64,000 bases of DNA from Desulfomicrobium sp. UBA5193. Lineage in GTDB: Bacteria; Desulfobacterota; Desulfovibrionia; Desulfovibrionales; Desulfomicrobiaceae. Location of the stretch: positions 114,504 through 178,503 of the forward strand of contig DHWB01000003.1 of the NCBI GenBank assembly GCA_002412965.1. The letters run 5' to 3'. The notes beneath the pieces are model-generated. The model did not search any database. It had not been told where the DNA came from and worked only from the letters and a program-made list of their open reading frames with translations. A program made the translations under genes and the position numbers. Within the stretch, counting starts at the first letter, position 1. Each line of letters starts with the position of its first letter. Below, piece by piece: positions 34,712-41,670 of the stretch.

Positions 34712-35946
34712 TATTCCCCTGCCTGGCTGTCAAAAAGAAGATGGGCGAAGACCCGCGCGTCGGCGATGGTGTTGTCCATGGACGAGCATTCGTTGGGCTG
34801 GTGCGCCGTGTTCAGCAGAGTGGACCAGCACGCGGCGGGTAGCCTCCGTTTGCGAAACGAGGAGGCCACGGTGCCGCCGCCGATGCCGATGATGCGGGGC
34901 TCAACCCCGCGCTCGCGCTTCAGGGCGGCGGCCAGAAGCCTCACCGCCTCGCAATCGGCCGGGGTGCCGGGTGCTGCCTGCTCGCGGACCACGGGCGAAA
35001 AGCTGATGCGCACGCCGCGCGCCGACTCGACCTCGTCGCAAATCAAGCGGATTTGTCTTTCGATCTCGTCCAGCGGATAGGTCGGCAACACCCGGCAATC
35101 AAGATAAAAGACGTCCTGGCCGGGGATGGTGTTGACATTGGGAACGTTGGAGTCCTTTTTTGTCGGCGCGAAGGTGGATGTGGACGGATCAAAAAGAGGA
35201 TCCCGCCGATCAAAAGCCGTGTCCAGGCGCTCAAGCGCGAGGATCAGCGCCGAGGCGCCGACCAGGGAGTTGATGCCTTCGCTTGGCGTCGAGGCGTGGC
35301 ACTGTTTGCCGTGGACCGTGAATTTGAGCCAGAGCACGCTTTTTTCGGCGACCTCGATGGCCGCGCCGTCCTTGGTGCCGAAATCGGGAATGAGGACCAG
35401 ATCGTCCGGATGGAAAACCTGGGGATGTTCGCGCATGATGTATTCGATGCCTAGGGCGTTGCCCGTCTCCTCGTCGGCGGCCAGGAGTATGCCCAAGGAC
35501 AACTCCGTTTCGGCCTTGGCAGATTCGAGGGCGCGCAGCAGGAGAAGGGCGCTGACCAGGCCCTGATGATTGTCTTCAACGCCCCGACCGAAGATGAGGT
35601 CTCCTTCCTGACGAAGGACAAAGGGGTCGCCCTGCCACAGGGACAGATCCCCGGTGGGCACGACATCCGTGTGGGCGATGAGCCACAGGGTGCGCGGGTT
35701 TTTCCCGGGTCGCCGGATGACTAGGCTTGGGCGATGGCCACAAGCCACTCTGTCGTCCGGGGCCGCAATCGTCTGCACGCGAGCGCCGTTAAATTGGGCC
35801 GCATAGCTCCTCAGATATTGAACCTTGGCCTCTTCACCTTGTCCGTCATTGGTAGGTCCAAGGGCGGGGATGGCCACCAGATCCGTTTGCAATCGAAGCA
35901 GTTCGTCCCGGCTCGTTTCCAGGAGTTCGAGAATGGTGCTGAGCAT
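34711..35946 (-). CDS. M20 family metallopeptidase (ArgE/DapE-like)
   Basis: The start at 35946 has AAGGA upstream and gives MLSTILELLETSRDEL. The 411-residue protein shows the M20 layout: IAHTDVVPTGD with the first metal-ligand Asp, GRGVEDNHQG with the bridging Asp, ADEETGNALG with the catalytic and ligand Glu residues, and the dimerisation domain from about 190 (VHGKQCHASTPSEGIN). Substrate cannot be read (peptides, acyl-amino acids or succinyl-DAP are all known in the family). It shares one base with mnmG, so both are probably co-transcribed. Confidence 0.9.
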   Translation of the reverse strand: MLSTILELLETSRDELLRLQTDLVAIPALGPTNDGQGEEAKVQYLRSYAAQFNGARVQTIAAPDDRVACGHRPSLVIRRPGKNPRTLWLIAHTDVVPTGDLSLWQGDPFVLRQEGDLIFGRGVEDNHQGLVSALLLLRALESAKAETELSLGILLAADEETGNALGIEYIMREHPQVFHPDDLVLIPDFGTKDGAAIEVAEKSVLWLKFTVHGKQCHASTPSEGINSLVGASALILALERLDTAFDRRDPLFDPSTSTFAPTKKDSNVPNVNTIPGQDVFYLDCRVLPTYPLDEIERQIRLICDEVESARGVRISFSPVVREQAAPGTPADCEAVRLLAAALKRERGVEPRIIGIGGGTVASSFRKRRLPAACWSTLLNTAHQPNECSSMDNTIADARVFAHLLFDSQAGE

Positions 35947-36006
35947 GGCCGCGTCCTTCGGGGATTCGGTTACATTTTCTGGGCTTTTTCGGAATTTTGG
36001 AGAAAA

Positions 36007-36031
36007 AAAAGGCAGGAAAGTCCTGCCTTTT
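36007..36031 (-). terminator. strong terminator of the PxxKW gene
   Basis: An 11-bp stem (AAAAGGCAGGA / TCCTGCCTTTT, 3-base loop) runs into eight T on the minus strand. It lies 22 bp after the PxxKW stop and upstream of the M20 peptidase gene. Confidence 0.88.
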
Positions 36032-36052
36032 GAATAAACCGTGGTGAAGGCT

Positions 36053-36322
36053 CTAGCGGCCCTTGGCTGCGCGCTTGGATGCCTTGAGCGGGTTGACCTT
36101 GGATTTGCCCTTTGCGGGTGCAGTCTTGGTGTGTGTTGAGAAATTGCAGATTCCCAGTCTCCACTTCGAGGCGGGCTGGGGATAGCTGCCGCAGTATTTG
36201 GCGCCTTCGAATTCTTTGATCCGGTCGCAGCCTTCACACTTTTCCACAATCTGGTACATTACAACGCCATTGACCTGAACGCCTTCGTCAGTCTTGACGG
36301 CATTACTGAAATCTACTGCCAT
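36053..36322 (-). CDS. PxxKW family cysteine-rich protein
   Basis: The 89-residue protein has the PASKW signature within SYPQPASKWRLGICNFSTHT and four Cys: CEGC, then YCGSYP and GICNF, which probably bind a metal or cluster. The C-terminus is a basic Lys/Ala/Arg-rich tail. The family is small, of unknown function and found mainly in Desulfovibrionales and relatives, which supports the taxonomic reading. It has its own strong terminator and a divergent promoter region shared with the esterase gene. Confidence 0.85.
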   Translation of the reverse strand: MAVDFSNAVKTDEGVQVNGVVMYQIVEKCEGCDRIKEFEGAKYCGSYPQPASKWRLGICNFSTHTKTAPAKGKSKVNPLKASKRAAKGR

Positions 36323-36509
36323 GAGGCTCCTCCATAATTTTGTCCTGAAATGCTGCCGCGCCTTTATCCGGCGGAAACGGCGGCTTTACGCGAATCGCCG
36401 GAAACTCGTTTTCTTTTTCGAATCAAACATAAAAGTCAAGGCTTTTTTTTCTGCGAGACATGGAGCATGCCTGTTCCATGCCCAATATTTACTACCCCTG
36501 CGGACATTC

Positions 36510-37262
36510 ATGACAACTCCTGAACTTGGCTGCCTGTTGCTGCACGGCTATGCTGGCAGACCTTTTGAAATGAGCTTTCTGGCCGATCATCTCCGTGCTT
36601 GCGGTTATCCGGTGCTCGTGCCGACCTTGGCCGGACATGAGGGCGATGCGGAGAACTTCGCACGCAGCAGGTTCGATGACTGGTTGGGCAGCGCCGAGCA
36701 CGCCCTGCGATCGATGCAGAAGCAGTGCGAGCGCGTCATGGTCGTCGGGTTCTCCCTGGGAGGCACCCTGGCTTTGGCCCTGGCGGAAAAGCACGCCCTT
36801 GCCGGCGTGGCGACCATCGCCGCTCCCGTATTTCTCTGTCGTCTCTTCCCGTATTTTTCTCCCGACCCCATGCTCTTTTTAAGCGGAATGATCCGGCATG
36901 TTCGTTCGAGTGTGCCTTCCGCCAAGCCGAATCCCGAGTCCCGGCGAATCGCGCCATGGCAGGGGTATGAAGGGGCGCATTACGTGGAACTCCTGCATTC
37001 CTTCAAATGCGGGGCGATCCAGACGCGGCGAGGCTTGCATCGCATCACCGCGCCCGTCATGGTGTTGCAGAGCCTTCGGGATCGGGTCGTCCATCCTGAC
37101 AACGCCTGGGAAATTCTCTCGAAAGTGCGTAGCGCACGTCGGGAAATGCACCTGCTTTCGATCTGCGAGCAGATCACCAGCGGACATCTTCTGGTCACGC
37201 ATGAAGAAACCAGGGCCTCTGTGAGCACCCTGGTTCATGAATTCGCACGATCCCTCGTGTGA
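36510..37262 (+). CDS. alpha/beta hydrolase (carboxylesterase-like)
   Basis: The start at 36510 gives MTTPELGCLLLHGYAG; a longer frame upstream reads into the divergent promoter. The 250-residue protein has the oxyanion LLLHGYAG, the nucleophile elbow GFSLGG (about 80-85) and late Asp (LRDRVVHPDN) and His (SGHLLV) positions, completing the triad. It resembles bacterial monoacylglycerol lipase or carboxylesterase Est30-type enzymes. Substrate is unknown. Confidence 0.87.
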   Translation: MTTPELGCLLLHGYAGRPFEMSFLADHLRACGYPVLVPTLAGHEGDAENFARSRFDDWLGSAEHALRSMQKQCERVMVVGFSLGGTLALALAEKHALAGVATIAAPVFLCRLFPYFSPDPMLFLSGMIRHVRSSVPSAKPNPESRRIAPWQGYEGAHYVELLHSFKCGAIQTRRGLHRITAPVMVLQSLRDRVVHPDNAWEILSKVRSARREMHLLSICEQITSGHLLVTHEETRASVSTLVHEFARSLV

Positions 37263-37268
37263 GAAATC

Positions 37269-38000
37269 TTATGAAGATTTTTTCGGGTCGTCCAAGACCA
37301 GATACAACTCGTCTGAGGTGCCTGATTTCCGGCCGGAACTGCCTGAAGAATCGGACCCGAAATCAAGGAGTATGTCCGTGTCTTCGGAGAAAACCTGTTT
37401 TTTTGGCTGCGTGGGGCCTGGCCGCGGTTCGTCGGTCAGGGGCGCGAGCATTTCTTCCAGTTCGGGGATGAACAGGTCTTCGCGTTTGGGCTTGGAAGGA
37501 GCCTGCGCTTTTGATTCCGCCGGGGCATCGAAGGATGTGCTGAAATCGAGTTCAACCATTTCATCGACCGGCAGAGACTCGAGAAATAAATCATCGTCCG
37601 ACTTGGGGACCGCCGCGCTTCGTTTGGGCGCGGGTGCGGGCGCAGGTGTTTCGGGCTTGGAATCCGTCATGGCGAAGTCCAATTCCGGAAACAGGGAGAC
37701 ATCAATGTCCGCATCTCTGTTTGAGGCCTGCGCAGGTGGAGCCAGAGGAGTTGCACTGTAGTCCGCTGATGACTGGCTCAACGTGTCGAGATATGAATCC
37801 GCGTTCGTGGTCTTCGCTGTGGCTACTGACGGTTCGGGAGCGGCCTGTGGTACGGATAATTCCGGTGACAGCCAGTTGACTCCGCTTGCGGTGATCCAGT
37901 TCAGATAGAGCGCTTTGCGGGACTCTTCCCAGTCTACGCCGCATTTTGGGCATTTGCTGACGTGGTCGAAGGAATGAAATTTACATTTTTTACAGTACAT
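37269..38000 (-). CDS. zinc-ribbon protein with disordered acidic tail
   Basis: The 243-residue product begins with a zinc ribbon, MYCKKCKFHSFDHVSKCPKCGVDWEE (two CxxC pairs). The rest is low-complexity, rich in Pro, Ser, Asp and Ala. It contains recurrent short acidic-hydrophobic motifs: LFPELDFAM, MVELDFSTSF, FIPELEEML, ILLDFGSD and LYLVLDD. These may be short binding motifs for partners. I do not recognise a characterised homologue. It is on the minus strand, convergent with the esterase gene. Confidence 0.78.
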   Translation of the reverse strand: MYCKKCKFHSFDHVSKCPKCGVDWEESRKALYLNWITASGVNWLSPELSVPQAAPEPSVATAKTTNADSYLDTLSQSSADYSATPLAPPAQASNRDADIDVSLFPELDFAMTDSKPETPAPAPAPKRSAAVPKSDDDLFLESLPVDEMVELDFSTSFDAPAESKAQAPSKPKREDLFIPELEEMLAPLTDEPRPGPTQPKKQVFSEDTDILLDFGSDSSGSSGRKSGTSDELYLVLDDPKKSS

Positions 38001-38186
38001 GGCGTATCCTGAATTGGCGTTGGTTTATGTTTCCTTGTGCATGTGTATACTGAAATGCTTCTCTTATGCAAGCCGGTTGGTCATTCTTGAAAAATGAAAA
38101 AGTGTCGTGGCGAAGGTTTGAAGGAGAAGTGAGCCAGGGCGAGGCATTATGTCCGAGGGTGAAATCAGCCCCCCAGAAACAAGAAG

Positions 38187-38610
38187 GAGGCGGAAGACTT
38201 TCGCCTTCCGCCTCGCGTTAAACCGAGATGACTTGAAACCAAATGCGATGTTCTGATCTTGAACTTTCACCGCGCCGACATGGAATCGGCTGTTGTCATT
38301 ATGTTCTTCGTTACCGGAATCTACGCCTCTACAGTCTGTTTCCTGTGTTGCCTTGGGAGTTTCCTTGTGAACGCGCCTTTCAATCAGTAAACTGTTTCTT
38401 GGTTTCTAACCAACGCGCCTTTATTCTCAATTCGGAAGACATTCCCTAGGAGTGTTTACACCCAACACGCCTGTGTTCAGAGGTTTTTTTCCAGGTTACC
38501 TTCCAACACGCTTCTGTGGTACAGATTTGGTTGTCGGATTTCTCAAAAACTTGACCTAGAAACTTTCAAAAAAAGAACCACTTCAAAAGCCGCATGCGGT
38601 AGGTTCTTGA
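38187..38610 (-). ncRNA. candidate non-coding transcript or long leader, ~420 nt
   Basis: This 640-bp gap (38001-38647) has no supported gene. On the minus strand a sigma70-like TTGACT (38639-38644) and TACTAG (38617-38622), 16 bp apart, precede a stretch ending at a hairpin GAGGCGGAAG...CTTCCGCCTC (38187-38214). In between, a degenerate motif of about AGGCGYGTTGG recurs four to five times at 41-52-base spacing (near 38322, 38370, 38412, 38464 and 38505), several followed by a small hairpin such as TTGGTTAGAAACCAA. GGA motifs in ACAAGGAAAC and ACACAGGAAAC are present. It may be a regulatory RNA; it does not match tmRNA, 6S, SRP or RNase P RNA by the motifs I know. Confidence 0.35.
38566..38608 (-). 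terminator. terminator hairpin after the dikinase operon
   Basis: On the minus strand AAGAACC pairs with GGTTCTT, with an inner CCGCATGCGG palindrome, followed by a run of seven T. It lies 40 bp after the stop of the small membrane protein gene, so it probably ends the dikinase operon. If the promoter at 38617-38644 is real, it would instead act as an attenuator. Confidence 0.6.
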
Positions 38611-38616
38611 TTAGGA

Positions 38617-38644
38617 CTAGTACTCTTGGGATTGAAAAAGTCAA
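38617..38644 (-). promoter_or_regulatory. candidate sigma70-type promoter
   Basis: TTGACT, 16 bases, TACTAG on the minus strand. It lies directly after the stop of the small membrane protein gene and would transcribe the gene-free region 38200-38610. Supported by consensus similarity only. Confidence 0.35.
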
Positions 38645-38647
38645 GGC

Positions 38648-38836
38648 TTATTTTTGGCGGAGCTTGTCCGCCATGATCTTGGTGATCGCCGCAAAGATCC
38701 CGCAAAAGATGCCCATGAAAAACGCCTTGACGGGTTCGTAACCGAACCAGCTGGCGATCATGCCAATGGAGCCGCCGATGATGACGCCGCGCATGACGGC
38801 ATGGCTGGGGGTGTTTTCTGTTGATCTGTCGTTCAT
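38648..38836 (-). CDS. small two-TM protein at the end of the dikinase operon
   Basis: The 62-residue product has two hydrophobic helices (about 13-30 and 35-55: VIIGGSIGMIASWFGY and FFMGIFCGIFAAIT) and a short basic tail. I do not recognise a family. GGAG lies upstream of the ATG. It is the last gene of the minus-strand cluster, 18 bp after the dikinase-like gene, and is reminiscent of the small membrane gene at 48713. Confidence 0.72.
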   Translation of the reverse strand: MNDRSTENTPSHAVMRGVIIGGSIGMIASWFGYEPVKAFFMGIFCGIFAAITKIMADKLRQK

Positions 38837-38854
38837 TTCATCTCCGAGTAAGGC

Positions 38855-41509
38855 TTAGGCTCTGGCCTTGTTTTTTGCGTCCATCAGCGCGTGGAGCTGA
38901 CGGAGGATGCGTTGCTTGTAAAACTGGACCACTTCCTCTCTGCTCATGATCATGTCCAGTTGCCGAGTGTGAATGAGGATGTGTCCCAGGATTTCCAGAT
39001 GATCTTCGATGAATTGCTGGTCGCAGTCATCCAGGCGGGCGAAGAGGGCATCTTCCCGGACCCTGGTCTGGAAATTGAACTCATCGAGTATTTCACCGAC
39101 GAACTGAGCCCTGCGAACCTTGCGTTGATGATCTGCCGCTCCACCCTTGAATTGAAACCGGATATAGTTCTCTCGCGGTCGCGGACCTGCCAGGGCTTCC
39201 ACGGACGTGAAGTGGAAGCCGAAACGTGATTGCAGATTGCAAAAATGCTTGGAAATCATGAAGTAGTTCTTTTCCGCGAAATTGGAAGCCATGGCCGGTT
39301 CCAGATTGCGGTTGGAAGTTGCCTGAAAGAGGACGGACAAAAATCCCTTGCCGTCTATTCCGGGGGGGCCTTCCCAGGGAAAGGCCACGATTCCGCGCCA
39401 CAGAGCCAGCATCGGGATGGACGCGATGTTGTCCAGGGGGACCATCTTGCCCCCGGTTTCCTTGAAAAACCCGTCTTCGAGGTTGATGATCCACCATTGC
39501 ATGGGGATCTGGGCCTTCAACTGCTTGCTCGATCGGGGAGAAAAGTTGTGGTCCCGGCCAAAATTGAACATCTCAAGCACGGATTTTTCGTGGCAGAACC
39601 GGGTGATGTCATGCAGCGTCCGGCAGTTGGAAGGCGTGAAATTCAGTCCATCCGGATCGAGGAGGTTGAGCGGGGTGATGAATTTGTTGACGCGCAGCAA
39701 GGTCTGAAAAACGGGGCTGCCGTCCATCATGTTCGGTCGCTTGGGCTTTCGATCAAGCAAGGATTCCTGCAGCCCCGCATAGATGGCCGTGTTGTCGGCG
39801 TCCAAGGTGATTTCCTGCCCAGGCACGAGGATGCTCGTGGCCGAGGGCACGCCGAACAGGCCGGGCACATTGAATTCGCGCGCGACATTGGCCAGGTGTC
39901 CTGCCACGCTGCCCTGCTCGGTGATGACGCCTTGGCACCTGTTCAGGACCGCGGCCCATTTGGGAGCGGCTTCAACACAGACCAGGATCGCGTTCTCGGG
40001 CAGCATGAGGATGTCCACGTCTTTTTTGACGATGTGTACCACTCCATGGGCAGTGCCCGAGCTGGCGGTCTGACCTCCAAGGAGCAGCGGCGTGACGTCG
40101 GGGAGCAGATCGGGCGCGGACTGGGGTTGGCGAATATCCAGAGGGCGCGTTTGAAGCAGCGTGAGGGTGCCCTTGGGCGTGTAGGCCCACTCAATGTCCT
40201 GGGGTATCCCGTAATGTGATTCAATGCGCGAAGCCATGGTCGCCAGTTCGATGATTTGCGGATCGCTCAGGGTTGGCTGCTCGCACATCTCCGGGTCGAC
40301 CGATACTCTGCAGACCCCTTCGGTTTCCGAGCAGATCAGGGAAGATTCCTTGCGCGCTACGATTCTGTCGACGATGCGCAGTTGCGGTTCTTTTTCGACG
40401 ATGAACTGGTCGGAGGTTGCCGTGCCGTCGACCACGCCCTTGGCAACTCCCCACGCGGCGGTGATCTGTATGCGGTTGTCCGCGGCATTGAGCGGGTTGC
40501 TCGTGTAAACGACGCCTCCGGCTTTTGATGTGACCATGCTCAGGCAGCCGACGCACATCAGGACATCGTCGTCCCTGATGCCGAGCATGTAGCGGTAGGT
40601 CATGGCGTGGGCCGAATATTTGCTGGCGATGACTTCCCTGTAGCCGTCCAGGAGGCTGTCGCGGTCCAAATTCAAGAGGGAGCGGTGCTGTCCGGCAAAG
40701 GATGCATTGGCGCTGTCCTCCCCCAGCGCGCTGGAGCGCAGAGCGACGTGGACCTCCCGGCCTTCCCGTTCGCAGAGGCGATCGTAGGAGGAGAGGATGG
40801 CCTGCTCGAGTTCCACGGGTATCTCGGCGGACAGGATCATGCCGCGAATTTTGGCGCACATTTCCAGGAGCCCTATGGGCTGGCTGGTTTCGTCATCATC
40901 TTCGGGATCTTTGTCAGCGGAGATGTTGCACTTCGTGAAGTGGGAGGCCATGGGGTGTCCGAGCACAAGGCAATTGATCTCATCCCAGAGCCCGGTTTGC
41001 TGCATGAATGTCATGTAGGCCTGGGCGGTTATGGCGAAGCCGGCCGGAACGGGAACCTGCAGCTTGTTTCGCAGCTCGCCGAGATTGGCCATCTTGCCGC
41101 CCACGTCGTCCGCATCCAGGGCTGTGATCTGTTCCAGATCTAGGACGAGCTCCTGCCTGCGGTTGCTTTGCCTGAGGACGAGTTCCTGCTGGATCTGCTC
41201 CTGAATGACACGCAAGGAGTCGCGCAGCGTCAGATACTTTCCCGGAGCAAGGAAGAGCAGGTTCTCGACAATCGTAAAAACCTTGGCCGTGGCGCCCGTG
41301 GCTCGCGACCTGACGAAATGCATGCCGAAATGCCGGTGCCCCATGGCCGCCTCTTCCAACTCCGTCATGAAATCGAGTGCGCCGTTGTTTGCGGACAGGA
41401 GCCTGCGGAAAGCCTGATACCTGGTCTTGAACAGATCGTCCTGGCCGGTGTCTTCCTGCTGCGGTTGTGGCGGGCGGAAGATATTTCGAACTCGTTGGAT
41501 CAAATTCAT
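38855..41509 (-). CDS. dikinase-like protein 1 (PEP/pyruvate-binding ATP-grasp + phosphohistidine + unknown C-terminal domain)
   Basis: The start at 41509 has GGAG upstream. The 884-residue protein has an N-terminal helical region (1-110), a PPDK_N ATP-grasp domain (about 120-500) with DDVGGKMANLGELRN, VPAGFAIT, ALRSSALGEDSANASFAGQH and ITAAWGVAKGVVDG, and a phosphohistidine swivel domain with GSVAGHLANVARE, His538. In PEP synthase a PEP/pyruvate TIM barrel with a catalytic Cys would follow; here there are about 300 different residues with NCRTLHDITRFCHE and NYIRFQFKGGAAD motifs. Phosphotransfer from ATP to His538 is likely, but the acceptor is unknown. It is not a normal PEP synthase. Confidence 0.85.
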   Translation of the reverse strand: MNLIQRVRNIFRPPQPQQEDTGQDDLFKTRYQAFRRLLSANNGALDFMTELEEAAMGHRHFGMHFVRSRATGATAKVFTIVENLLFLAPGKYLTLRDSLRVIQEQIQQELVLRQSNRRQELVLDLEQITALDADDVGGKMANLGELRNKLQVPVPAGFAITAQAYMTFMQQTGLWDEINCLVLGHPMASHFTKCNISADKDPEDDDETSQPIGLLEMCAKIRGMILSAEIPVELEQAILSSYDRLCEREGREVHVALRSSALGEDSANASFAGQHRSLLNLDRDSLLDGYREVIASKYSAHAMTYRYMLGIRDDDVLMCVGCLSMVTSKAGGVVYTSNPLNAADNRIQITAAWGVAKGVVDGTATSDQFIVEKEPQLRIVDRIVARKESSLICSETEGVCRVSVDPEMCEQPTLSDPQIIELATMASRIESHYGIPQDIEWAYTPKGTLTLLQTRPLDIRQPQSAPDLLPDVTPLLLGGQTASSGTAHGVVHIVKKDVDILMLPENAILVCVEAAPKWAAVLNRCQGVITEQGSVAGHLANVAREFNVPGLFGVPSATSILVPGQEITLDADNTAIYAGLQESLLDRKPKRPNMMDGSPVFQTLLRVNKFITPLNLLDPDGLNFTPSNCRTLHDITRFCHEKSVLEMFNFGRDHNFSPRSSKQLKAQIPMQWWIINLEDGFFKETGGKMVPLDNIASIPMLALWRGIVAFPWEGPPGIDGKGFLSVLFQATSNRNLEPAMASNFAEKNYFMISKHFCNLQSRFGFHFTSVEALAGPRPRENYIRFQFKGGAADHQRKVRRAQFVGEILDEFNFQTRVREDALFARLDDCDQQFIEDHLEILGHILIHTRQLDMIMSREEVVQFYKQRILRQLHALMDAKNKARA

Positions 41510-41670
41510 GTGTGCTCCACAGTGCTGGCGAGGATGGATTGCAGCCGCCGGCGCCAACGGAAGGCCCTGCATTTATGCGCCCGAGTCCTCTTGTGACACA
41601 AAAGCGTCCGGGCTCGCAACGGTGACGGCGTGATCATCCCGGAGGGCGGACGGGAGCACTCGGTGGAAGA

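Noticed and set aside
38064..38270. 68-codon open frame on the minus strand before the zinc-ribbon gene
   Set aside because: No ribosome site, no recognisable composition, and it runs through the GAGGCGGAAG hairpin.
38187..38610. tmRNA, 6S, SRP or RNase P RNA in the gene-free region
   Set aside because: None of the hallmark sequences I know for these RNAs is present (no tRNA-like end with CCA, no tag frame, no RNase P signature).
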